Origin: Hypomesus transpacificus
Taxonomy: Eukaryota; Chordata; Actinopteri; Osmeriformes; Osmeridae
Assembly: GCF_021917145.1 (NCBI RefSeq)
Contig: NC_061078.1
Coordinates: 7,107,076-7,171,075 of the forward strand
Length of the DNA stretch: 64,000 nt
Direction: 5' to 3'
Below are positions 50,326 through 61,836 of this stretch, in pieces. Position 1 is the stretch's first letter. Each line of letters begins with the position of its first letter. The notes below the pieces were generated by a model. It searched no databases. It was not told where the DNA came from and saw only the letters and a program-made list of their open reading frames with translations. The position numbers were made by a program, and so were the translations under genes.

Positions 50326-51359
50326 AACTAGTTTATCAATCGTAGAGAAACAAGAGCAAAATCACAACTACCTTTCAACCACTATTCACTATTAGAAGAT
50401 GCGTTTTGTTCTTTTTTTAAAGTCTGTTCACACGCATGCACTGTAAAAAATAAATAAACATATGCCTGGTAATAAAAACACTACAATTTGTTCTTTCACT
50501 CAAACTTTAATTTCAAAATAAATTATGTTAACATTCTTTTTTATATCCAACAGTTAGAAAACAGTACAGTCAGTGATTCATGCATAAACAATTCAAAGAG
50601 TATTCAAGGGCATTCAAATAGATATAGTATCCCCCATAGATAAACTTAGTAAAACCCAAATCTTTAACCTATTAGCATATTTTCCCTGTCATGAGGACAT
50701 ATAGACTTTCCGGCACCGGTATTTATGGTCCAGGCCCTCACCGTCTCTGGTCTCTTACCACTGTGTCTGTGTACTAGTCCCCCACTACTGTGTCTGTCGT
50801 CTGGGTGTGAATGCAAGTGTGAAATTGCCTGTGTAACTCTGGATCAACCAGGCTCAGTGCAGAGGAGCTATGGAACCACTCACAAATTGGACCACAGTGA
50901 GTCACATGACTTACAGATCATGGCGTCATCTTTCCCCAGCAGACAGAACCTCCTGGGCAAGGAGGCACACAGACAGAGGGATAGACAGCCAGACGGAGAG
51001 TAGACAAGTACAATAACAGCACCTGGCATGCACACAGTGACAGCATCAGCACACAGTTATACTGTTAGAAATGTGCATTTCCGATATGTACACATCTGCT
51101 GTACTTGCTACATGGACTATTTGTATGTTGGCCAAATAAATAAAACCTGAATAAATATTTTATGTCACTTTTCCTACTATCCACACTCCTAGTTTGTACC
51201 GCTACATTCCCTTCAGAATTATGTTGAGATGAGACCAACCCATAAATAGGAGACAAGAACCTGCGTTCATCATCTCCACATCCTGTTCTTCCCTGTTTCC
51301 CACTTCCTCCCACTCCACCTTCACCAACTCCTCCTTCAGTCATTCCCTCAGAACTCAGG

Positions 51360-54300
51360 TCACTGGAAGGAGGATCGAACTTTCCTGCCTTTCAGTGGCT
51401 GCGGAGGGCGGAAGTTGTTCTCCATGCGTTTCCTGTTCTCCTCTTCTTCGCCACAGGTGAGGAGCATTCGGAACTTCCCCATCTAAGAAAGAGCCAGAGA
51501 GTCAGTTGTTGCTACCATGTGATGTGAGCACACGCAAAACAAATCCACAATCTATTACATAACAGGGCTTTTCCAAGCTGAGTAGCCAATACATTTTTCT
51601 CAATTAAACACGAGTCTTGCTATGTCTCTCCATTCCGCTCTCCTTCCAACCCCTCCCTCTCTCTCTGCCCCGAGATAATCAGTTGGAAGGATCAAAGGCT
51701 TTTGGCTGGAGTGCAGCACAGAGACTAACCTCACATATGGTCCCCTAGGTATGCAGACCCTCCAAATCCTGCGCTATATCAAGACACTCCCCCATTTCAG
51801 TGGAGTGCCCAAGCTCAGTGGGTTGAGACACACTCACTGGTTGAATGGAGCTGAACTCCAACTCGTTGCAGCTGAACTGTAACCTTGAATCGGTTTGAGT
51901 CCTACCTAAGTTTTTTTTTTTTTTTGATTATTGATGTGTCACAGAATTTCATATGGGATAGGCCACAAAGTTGCATAACACAAAAATAAAATATTCATTC
52001 ATTCAACTGTAATCCTAGTAAGGCTGTTTTAATCCGGACTGTAGGCACCACTTTACTTAGTAAATCTGTCGATGTTTACTACCTCTGCTTATCATCTATA
52101 CAAGTCAACTCTTCACACACACGTTGGCAGGAAGCCAGTCACAAGGCATTTCCCTCACTAATGTGTGGTTTGCTCTCTGTGGTATCCCAATTTATCATCC
52201 ATATTTCCATAAGAAAACAGATTTCCATGAGGTGAGACCCAGAGGAAGAACAGGTGGAAGACCACCAGGTTTCTAACCATAGTCCTCAGGTTCACACTCA
52301 ACCACCAAGACAGCCTAGGCCACCACTTCCTGTTCACCATCAACAACAAACAGTGCTCTTACCGTGCGTGTCCACTACAGCGTCGGCTTCCAATTCATTT
52401 TCAATGAAACCGGTCGTTGACGCTCGCTTACGCTCCCACAATGCCCTACACGAGCGTCAACGCCCGGTTTGTTTGAAAATGAATTGGAAGCCGACGCTCC
52501 GCGCCGCTCCGCTCCGCTCCATGGATACGCACGGTTAGCCTACAGTACACAGCTCAGCCTTGTTGACCACAGCTCCGTAGTATACATCTAAACTCTGTTG
52601 AACACAGGTGAACACAGCCCCAGAAAATCCCCATGTATACCTGTTTCTCTGACACTTTAATTGGCTCTTTCAGCACAATCCAGATGACACTCTCGTGCAG
52701 AGGGGGCGTGGTCAGGGAGCCGAGGTAGGTCCAAAAGTGAAGGCTGCTGGGTAATAAAAACCTGGGACTGAAGCCTTTAAAATCAGCCACACTGCCCTGA
52801 GAGACACACACAGACATGATATTAGTTTAACTATATGATGTATTCACTTGTTAAAAGATCACCACATTTTCCAGCTTCAAATTCAAAATTGTACACAGCC
52901 TCACTTTGAACTTGACCATGTAGAGTGCGTCTGTAATCTGATGAAGCCCTCTGTGGTCGTCTCCTGACTACAAGATAATGACAACAAAAACACTGGGTCA
53001 AGAGGTGGAGGTAGAGATGGAGGACATGGAAGAGGCAGAAAGTAGAGGTGAAGACAGACGAAGGAGGTAGAGCAAGAGGAAATGGAGGCAGAAGAGGACA
53101 GGAAGTGGAGGTAGGGACAAAGAGTGTAGTGCAGAAACTTCGACCTCCAGGAAGATGCCGAGGACAGCCAAGCCATCTGGTTTTTGGGCAGCTTCCCCAA
53201 AAGTCTGGTACTTTGCTGCATTCCAGTGGACCAGGTGTAGCTGAGGAGAAGAGAAGAGGAGATTAGATCATTTACCCTGCCCCTCTACAGCCAATCCAGC
53301 CTTATCTGTCTCACCTCAGACGCGTAGGTCTTGCCCTCTACAGTGTGTTCGCTGCCATGACAACCCTTGCCCCCCCAGTGGAAATGGAACTGTTTAAGGC
53401 GGTAGGCATTGTCAAGTGGACCCCCCCTCATCACTAGAGAGAAGAGAGCACAGATGCCAATCAACCAGGGCTAAACACACACACACAATTCATTATACAC
53501 ATCAATCTAAGGTGAAACAGTTAACATCCTGACAAACTTGTTAGGCTATCAGCAAACCTGCGACATTGGTTTAATGACATACCACTAAGAGACTCACTCT
53601 TCATGTACTGTGCAATTGTTCAGTACACCAGAGCTGTAGAGCTGCTGTCTTCAACACACAGATAGTTTACATCTCAGCTGCCATCTGGCTTGTCGATGTA
53701 CTATGTACCAGACACTTTATTCAGAGCCACTCACAGTACACATACTTACTATTCACCGTTACATTCTTAAACAGCGGCCTTCAATTTTTAATGGACACTT
53801 TATATCCATATATCTCTGGGAATCTACTGTTGCTCCAGAGACAGTCTGATGTAGCTCTGCCACAAGGGCTGCAGTATTGCTGCCTCAGATTCAATGCATT
53901 GTAGAATTTTAGTTCTGTCCTAAGAGTCAGTCTGTCTCAATGTCAGTGTAATATAGCTCTGCCCTTAAAGTCAGTCTGCCTCAACGTCAGTCTGATATGG
54001 CTCTGCCTCAGCAGCAGAGGCTCAGGTTGATCCTGTGGATTTGTCTGTCAGTCAGTTTAATCTGATTGTCCAGGAGATCAGTGTGACATCCCTGGAAGAG
54101 ACATCTTTAAACACACAGAGTGGGAGACTGAGTCAGTGGCAATGTAGGTGACAGAGAGAAAAAGTAGGAAGGAGAAGCAGGGAAAGCAAGCGGAGGCTTG
54201 ATCATCAATCATTTCAGATGGTTCCTAGAAAATCCAGGTCAGTAAGTAACAAATCAATGTACTACCTGGAGGCCAGGCAGCTCTTTCTTTCAGACACACA

Positions 54301-56535
54301 TCAAAAAATACACACACTCCCTAATACACAAAGGTGTGTCAATTCCCACGCATCTGAGGTAACACAGACTGTGAAATAGTTCATTGAAACGTATTGTGTT
54401 CAGTCCTTAATTCCTAGAAACTAAATGTCAACGAAACAAGTATGAAAAATAAAAGCCTTTTGTTGGTCATATGATCAAAAGTGGGAACGTGGCACATGCA
54501 GCAACACACGCGGGCGCGCACACACACACACACACACACAGGCTAGACAGGCCTGCTGGAGCTTCTCTTATGTTTTGTGTTTACATGTTGACGTCCACTT
54601 TACCTTGCACAAACAAGTTAGTTTGTCTGTTGTGTACATACTACTTAACAGGTTGTTTTCCACAAGATAACATACTGTCATGTTTTTAAAATAGTTGCAC
54701 AATCATATTGCTTTGTGTACAACCGGCTGTAGTAAACAGTCTATCATGCCACCACAAACACAGACCCACCCGGTGTTTACATGATGACCATGGGTATAGG
54801 TGCCACGATCCATTTAAAATCACAGAAATACAGACAGACAGGCACTCCCTTTGCTAAATACTCCCTTCATCCCTTGCTGTAAAATCAGATGATGATTATG
54901 ATCATTATAGTGACCAGAGGCAGCTTTTTCCTGTACTGTGATGGGGACTTTAACAGCAGGTAAGATCACACTCATTATACAAAACTGCTGGCAACTTCAG
55001 ATGTATGTGCCCAGCGTACCTTAGTGAAATCTGAGGTTTATGTAAAAAGTGATCACAGGCCTCCTGGACCCATTATGTTGTCATATGTAAACTATCATAT
55101 AGAAACACAAATCTTTATTAACCTTAAACTCAAGTCATACAAATAAACAATGACAGCTGGTAGTTTCAGGACTTTCAATCTCTGTATTCTACTTTGCTTT
55201 ACTTTATTTTATAACTACTCGACTCAAGGCCGTAGCCATGGAATCAACATTGGGGGGGACGAATTACATTTTTAATACTAATTTCGGATAGCGTGCGTGG
55301 TTGCCTGTCGTAGCGTAGGACATATATATTTTTTTACATTTTATATCAATAGGGGGGACATTTTGACCAGATTTGAATATTGGGGATGTCCCCCCCCCCC
55401 GCCGTATGATTACGGCCTTGACTCGACCTCTACACTATACTGTACTCACCAGTCCTGTCGTCCGAATCATCAAACTCCACCACAACAGAGTGTCCGTTGT
55501 TAGAGATGATGACAGAGGAGCCAAGGTCGTAAGACAGGAAGAGCGGTGGCAAGCTGGGGTCAAACTCTGCATCTGCCGGCACAATGTTGATGGGAGACTG
55601 GCGGTCGCCCTCTGCGAGGGGGTAGGCTTTGTGCCAGGCAGAGGGACCTGCAGGGAAATCATTTTGTGGAGTTAACATGGACCTGGCATTATTACATTTG
55701 AAAACACTATCATAAAGGTGAAACCAAATCAGGTTTTAAACTTCCATGACATGGTGGGCAATTAGATATGTTCATTGGGCAAATACTTATTTTATATAAA
55801 AAATCTTATTTGAAAGAAAAAAATAGCTGTAACCTATTTTTATAATGAAATATTGAAAGTTGAAAGGCAAAATCTAGGCATACAGCGCCTGTTCCACCAA
55901 TTGTTGGTTTGGATGTATAGTAGTTGTATAATTTGCTGGACTTTCTGTGAAATTGTCTTTACGAAGTCTGTATGAACGACATTTGTAGCGTGTCGGAAAA
56001 GCTACTGAAGCCTATAGCCTACCTGGGGTTCACTAGTCTAAAAGGCTACGTTCACATCAAATGGTAGTAACAAAGAAAAAAACGCTAGTTGCCTGAATCA
56101 CCTTACAGATCTTTAAACCAACATTTCTCCGGTCGCCTGCCTGAGCCTGCCGGAGTGAACATGAATACATACTTTCAGTCATCCCACTGGGATAATAAGG
56201 CTAATCTGGCATTAACTTGGGCTCGGCTAAGAATGTCACGCACAGGATCCCTGTCTGTGTTGTTAACGCAGTCACTTTCAGGCATGTCTCTGTAGGGATA
56301 AAGTCCACTCAATCCATGCCACAAGCCAACTGGAAAACAATTGAATAATGATAATAAAAAAAAATATTACCAACTATCAGTCATTTTACAAATCAAAAGT
56401 TAAGGGATAATAGGCCTACGGCTTTTACACAACAACCCTAAAGGTCGGCGTGACGATTCAACCAAATAAATGCTCCCACAAGAAGGCCATGATCTTACCA
56501 TCTTCCTCTCCGTATCCCCAATGATGCCCGGTCAT
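51360..56535 (-). CDS. ca7: Carbonic anhydrase VII, 7 exons
   Basis: This is a cytosolic zinc enzyme interconverting CO2 and bicarbonate. In mammals CA7 is abundant in neurons and muscle. The minus-strand exons are 56535-56499, 55647-55450, 53433-53315, 53240-53145, 52967-52905, 52796-52641 and 51482-51360, giving 263 residues (human 264). It starts MTGHHWGYG. The three zinc-binding His are in FHFHWG and ELHLVHWN, the proton-shuttle His is in [10 protein letters not shown], and the gatekeeper Thr region reads SLTTPPL. There is no signal peptide or membrane segment, as expected for a cytosolic isoform. The end, [14 protein letters not shown], closely matches CA7. The exon 4 donor GAG|GTCGAA is weak. 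Position between cdh16 and nae1, transcribed toward cdh16, agrees with human CA7. Confidence 0.95.
52359..52537. mobile_element. Palindromic MITE, PIF/Harbinger-like, in ca7 intron 6
   Basis: Two arms of 50-70 bp are inverted copies: GCGTCGGCTTCCAATTCATT on the left and its reverse complement on the right. The outer ends are CCGTGCGTGTCCA and TGGATACGCACGG. TTA flanks both ends, which fits the 3-bp TWA target duplication of PIF/Harbinger elements. The element is non-coding. The family call rests only on the duplication length, and borders are accurate to a base or two. Confidence 0.75.
53434..55449 (-). other. ca7 intron 2, no gene
   Basis: The intron holds degenerate repeats at 53830-54010 sharing CAGTCTGATATGGCTCTGCC-type blocks, a CA run at 54521-54540 and the MITE at 55224-55421. 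No other gene was recognised. Confidence 0.65.
55224..55421. mobile_element. MITE with 11-bp terminal inverted repeats, in ca7 intron 2
   Basis: The element begins TCAAGGCCGTA and ends TACGGCCTTGA, an exact 11-bp inverted repeat. Internal G runs (near 55251) and C runs (near 55390) are also complementary. CTCGAC flanks it at 55218-55223 and 55422-55427 as a 6-bp target duplication. It has no coding capacity. It sits 22 bp inside the intron from the ca7 exon 2 donor. Confidence 0.8.
55648..56498 (-). other. ca7 intron 1, no gene
   Basis: This is AT-rich intronic sequence with no recognised feature. Its open frames match nothing known. Confidence 0.65.
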
Positions 56536-56800
56536 TGCGTATGACTTTCCTCAAATATCTAACCAACGCGCAAACTTTGTCCCGTACAAAAACTTGAATG
56601 CAGCAGCCTTGCCTAAGCAGCCTGGGCAGAACGGTGAGCAAAAAAACAAGCACTGCTGAGTACTCTTCAACGTGTGTTAAGTTCTTGGAGTGATCAGGTG
56701 GCGCGCAGCGGGGTGACAATAATGATCCCCCGGTGACACGCCCACTTGTCAATTCCCTGCAGCGCTTTTATTGTAGTTGGTGTAGGATATTGCGATGAAC

Positions 56801-57014
56801 GGAGTCTATCTTCCCAGTTGGCACAGAGATGATTGAGGACTGATTGGCACACGTGAGGTTGTTGGTTCGATTCCCGGCCGTACCAAATGACGTTGTGTCC
56901 TTGGGCAAGGCACTTCACCCTATACGTGCCTCGGGGAGAATGTCTCTGTACTGTGATAAATGGGGTCTATCGGCCCAGCTAAAACAATTAAGCGCTGATT
57001 GGCGCACCTGGGGA
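56801..57014 (+). mobile_element. Truncated tRNA-SINE flanked by a diverged direct repeat
   Basis: The centre (about 56857-56945) matches the body of the SINE at 851-1029: the perfect B box GGTTCGATTCC at 56864-56874, then CAAATGACGTTGTGTCCTTG. It lacks the A-box half and the tail. On each side lies a related segment of about 52-57 bp (56801-56857 and 56963-57014), sharing GTCTATC, CCCAG and CTGATTGGC blocks. The whole lies 270-480 bp upstream of the ca7 start codon. Confidence 0.7.
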
Positions 57015-57067
57015 TGATATGAGGAGCGTGTATATAAAGAGCATGAGGAAGGGAGAGAGGGAAAGGA

Positions 57068-57105
57068 CATAGATATATATATAAAGGCCTTTATATATAT
57101 CTATG
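57068..57105. repeat. AT-rich palindrome around AAAGGCCTTT
   Basis: CATAGATATATATATAAAGG is followed immediately by its near-exact reverse complement, with only one extra TA step in the left arm. It could extrude a hairpin of about 18 bp with almost no loop. Confidence 0.85.
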
Positions 57106-59020
57106 GACAGGACTGTGTGGGCCAGAGTATGGGCGTATCCCTGTTTTGGGCTGAAGCCTGAAACTGACCAAAAAAACTAAACTAAACTTTAAAAAAATTG
57201 AAGCCGTAAAAAAAAGTTTTGAATCTGAAAGCATGAAATGTGAAAATATGTGAAAATATGAAAAATGTGAATAATGAAAATTAATAACTTATTCAAAATA
57301 TTTCCAGAATTTAATCGAAATTTTATTCAACCTGAAAATAAAATTGGTACACTTATATTTTCTTTGAATACGCGGTTTTATTTTTCAAGTTTTCTACCAA
57401 AACGTACTACATTTCAAGCTTTAGTTTTTCGACTAAAGATTTTTTTTTCGAATTAACAAAACATTTGGCCCTGATTTACCTCCATAGTAGTCCACTACAA
57501 TATCAGCAACTGTTTTGGAGTGTCATGGAGATGACTTTGGTAGGAGAAGCTTATGCAAAGTAGAGGAAGTTCCCATGCAGCCACAATAGTTGGCCTCTTA
57601 GTGCTCCAGAGAAAAACAGCTCTCAAACGCCCAAAGAGAAGTGGACAGCGCGCGGTGCTGAAATGTGCTCGCCACAGCGCTACATTTGAAAAGTAACAAC
57701 AGGAACATCGTTTGCAACACCAGATTTGAGAACCGTAAAACGTCTTTAATTTTGTTATGAAGTAATAATAAATATTGCACCACTAATTTAAAAATTAGTA
57801 GTAGGCTTTTTGATGCCTTAAAATATTGGGTTATCCTTATTTCAGTGGGGAAAAAACATCCGTAATCTCTACAATTCTGTAGCTACTTGTGCGAGCGTGA
57901 GACTTCCTACTTGTTTGAGCACTTTTCACTTCTTGTGACCTAATGTGTTAAGCTATGAACTTGGAGCATTTCAAACAAATACTGACAACATTTATTTTGA
58001 GGGGCAGTTTTTCAGTAAATTTGCGTCTCTTTCTATTTTTCTTTCTTTTGTCTGGATATGAATGCAAGTTTTCTTACGTAACAAAAAGTGTAACAATTTC
58101 CATATCCGGATAAATCTCGTAAAATGATTTCCCCTTCTCTGAAAGCTCTCACTTTTATATGCATAAGACTTGGTCAGAAGCCAACTTCTATCTTTTTCAC
58201 AACAAAATGAAATAAATCCATGTTAAAGTTTACACAGATGTTCCAATGCAACTGATTTTTTATAAATGTAAAGATAATTCCCCATCATGTTCATTTTCTA
58301 ACATTGAACCAGAAACTCTGATGCAGTCTGTTCATTCTAGAGACCTTTGTAATAACATTTAATTCATCGCACTACTTCATCTTATTTCTGATATATGCAC
58401 ATTCTGGCTCTTTCGCTTTGCATGACACATCAGAGCTCTTAATCTTATTTGTGACATTTTCATTTAGGCTACACAAAGCAAAGGTAACATAGGCTACACT
58501 AAACACTTGCTTCGATTATTTTGTTTGGATTCAATAACACTGTATAATTCTAAGAAGAAAACATGTTGCAACCAGAAATCCATAAAAACGTCTCTCTTAT
58601 TGGAAAATGTATTTGTTTAATTGAAAGTGTCCTGTAAAATACTTGTTATATATATATTTAATATTATATACCCCTGTTACTTTCATTATACGAATCTTAT
58701 TCTATGTGTTATTATATATAGGCCCATATCAACTTTTAAAATTTTATGTAAAATGGTTTTCGGAGGCAGAGACACAGATCAGATCTAAAAAAACAAAAAA
58801 GCATTATTTATTTATTTTTTGTCAAAGGGAAAGGTTGTTTTCTTGGAAAAATAAAGTGAAAATAAAAATTAAATTAAACAGGCCAGAAGAACGGTGGGAT
58901 AGGAGAAGACAACCTGGCAACCATCTCTCTGGCAACCCGAATAAGATAGATAGCAATTTAGCTAGCACAAGGTGGCTAGCGCTAAGTGTCGTAACAGTGG
59001 GCTCCTGCAGTAAGCGCACC
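57106..59020. other. ca7-nae1 spacer, with nae1 promoter region at its end
   Basis: This is a very AT-rich spacer between two divergently transcribed genes (ca7 to the left, nae1 to the right). No gene was found. The 171-residue frame starting at 58643 is low-complexity and overlaps nae1 exon 1 in another frame. The nae1 5' UTR must end at 59020. No TATA box is evident near it. Confidence 0.55.
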
Positions 59021-59977
59021 ATGACAGCTACCAATACTTCAAAAGAACAGAAATATGATAGACAATTGAGGTATGAAACGGACAGAAAGGGGGCATTTAT
59101 CGTAATTGACACATTTATTTTTAGAATGATATGGCTATGGCTAGGTTATTTAGCTTAACATTACTAGCTCTAGAAATTAGAAACATTAGCATCGCCATAG
59201 CTAACTAGCTAGCAGGTACTATTACTATATTTTTTCCTAAGTGTGTATGGCGCATTGATGGCAGGCTCGCCTAGCCAGATAGACTAGCTAATCTGTTAAG
59301 CATTTTGAAATATCCATCAACTGATAATATCAAAAATGACTTGCTACTTAATCAGCTATGTCTAGCAAAAAGTAGCTAAGTGTTTTGGGTTTGGTTTGAG
59401 TGTTGCTTTTCATTACTAGCATGTGTCGTTAACTTAACTGATGGTGCGGTGTTCTCTCAGACTGTGGGGTGATCATGGTCAGGAGGCCCTGGAGAATGCC
59501 CACGTTTGCCTCATAAACGCCACAGCCTCTGGGACAGAAATACTGAAGAACCTAGTGCTGCCAGGTAAAGACAGTTATTTTAATCCAGGCTATGGTGAAC
59601 TTTTAGCGCTTTGAGAGACTCGTAACCTAAACCATAGTTCTCTGCTCTTACACATAGCCCCCTGACAGTTTACATAACCCCACAGCTAGTTTACTATAAA
59701 GTAGAGGTCAACCACTCTCTAACAGCCTGAAATGCTGTTTTCTGTCACAGGTACTGGGGCTTTCACAATTGTAGATGGGAACAAAGTGTCTGGAGAAGAT
59801 GTTGGAAACAAGTAAGACAGAGGTTTATAAGATGACTGTGCTATTGTTTGCGTGTGCTTTACAACTCATTAGGATTATCTTTCTTCACAGCTTTTTTCTC
59901 AGCAACAACAACATCGGAAAGGTACTATATACCTTCTCTCCTTATCCAGCTCCATTGTTGCATTCCTTGCTACACGC

Positions 59978-60009
<32 letters not shown>

Positions 60010-61804
60010 TGCCCTCTCTCCTCAGCCACATCTCTGCTAAGTCAGCCTATGTCTGTCTGACATGGATGTAGGGTCATGCTGATGACGGCATGTGTGTGTG
60101 TGTTTCAGAACAGGGCCCAGGCTGCTACAGAGCTGCTGCAGGAGCTGAACAGCGATGTATCTGGGAACTTTGTAGAAGAGGTTTGTTTAGAAGGGAAGCT
60201 CAAACATTCATATATCTGCTTCTCCCTGGACACCTGGTTTATATTGTGTGTGTGTGTGTGTTTTCTGTCTCTGTAGAGTCCTGACAAACTGCTGGACAAT
60301 GACCCTGAGTTCTTTCACCGTTTTAACCTAGTTGTGGCCGTGCAGCTTCCAGAGAGGTGGGCTGCCACAGCTAGCTAGCTAACCATACTAGCCTCACATG
60401 TGCAAATGTCTCACAATACAGCAACTACATAGCCGTTGACTATTCATAGTACAGCCATAAAGGAGGCTCAGTGTGCACATCGATTTAAATTGGATGGATT
60501 TACATGTCTTTTCTTGATGTTGTTTCCCCAGCACCAGTTTGAGGCTGGGAGCAGTACTATGGAGCGCCAACGTCCCCTTCATCTTGTGTCGGACTTACGG
60601 GCTCATTGGTTACATGAGACTGGTAGTAAAGGAGCACACAGGTAAAGCAGCTCTACCACGCACACTCGCCTGCCTACATTGACAGACACAGATCCAGTCA
60701 TGTCGTTAAGCAGGTGACTCCTGACCCTTCCTTTCCAGTGGTGGAGTCCCACCCAGACAACGCTCTGGAGGACCTGAGGTTGGACCAGCCCTTTCCTGAG
60801 CTCAGCCACCACATCCAGTCCTACAACCTCCACACCATGGACAAAAAGGTGTGTGTGAGTGTGCATCTCAGACATTGAGGCATGGCACAGCTTCAGTTTT
60901 CTCACATTGCACCTTGTGGTTCTCTGTTCCCTCAATGCAGGATCACAGTCACACACCCTGGGTCATCATCGTGGCTAAGTACCTGGAGACATGGCTGAAC
61001 GAGGTAGGACTATAGACATGACTTGGCTAAATGAGGTTCGGTAGAGATCACTAGGTGAGGGTCTATCGGTAACTGTATTTGTATTCTTTTATTTCACAGC
61101 ACAACCAGCAGCTACCGAAGAACTACCAGGAGAAGGAGGCCTTCAGGCAGCTCGTACGGCAAGGTGGCCCAGTCTGGTCTTTCTGAGGCCGAGCCCAGCA
61201 GTTCTACATGTATTTCTACCCAGGCTCATTCTCTCATCGCTTTGTGCTCTCCAGGGATCCTGAAGAAGGAGAACGGCGTTCCAGAGGACGAGGAGAACTT
61301 TGAGGAAGCCATCAAGAACGTCAACACGGCTCTCAACCCGACCAAGGTGACAAATCAGACACACCTGTATGGGTATGTATACAATGCTGTGTGCTCCACT
61401 GTGGCTCTGCTCTGACCCCCTCCCTCTCCTCCATCTCTTCCCTCCTCCCCATCCGTCCCGCTTCCCACTCTGTTCCTACATGAAGGTGCCCCGTGCAATT
61501 GAGGACTTCTTCAATGGAGAGCAGTGCAACAATATCACGACACAGGTGAGGTCCACAGTCTTTAACCTCTGACCTTGGACCATCCAAGGTCAGTTAGAGG
61601 TCACCTGATGCTTAGCGAAATGAATTCAATTTTTCCTTCTATTTGCATTTGTTTGTGTGTGTGTCCAGAGCCCTGCATTCTGGGTGCTGGTGCGGGGTCT
61701 GAAGGAGTTTGTGCAGCAGGAGGGCGGTGGCCATCTTCCTGTCAGAGGATCCATCCCAGACATGATCGCCGACTCTCAGAAGTTCATCAACCTGCAGAAT
61801 GTGT

Positions 61805-61836
<32 letters not shown>

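Larger units (their letters stand above)
41963..51359. other. Intergenic spacer of about 9.4 kb, no gene seen
   Basis: No open frame or exon chain resembling a known protein was found on either strand. The longest frame (43949-44404) has no recognisable family features. The spacer holds (GA)n, (CA)n and minisatellite repeats, and a degenerate TATCCTAGC-type repeat at about 42655-42730. In human the single-coding-exon gene PDP2 lies at this position. A coding frame of that size (about 1.6 kb) is not present. Confidence 0.6.

Noticed and set aside
58643-59158. 171-residue open frame upstream of and across nae1 exon 1
   Set aside because: It is AT-rich and low-complexity, has no recognisable domain, and overlaps the nae1 start exon in a different frame.
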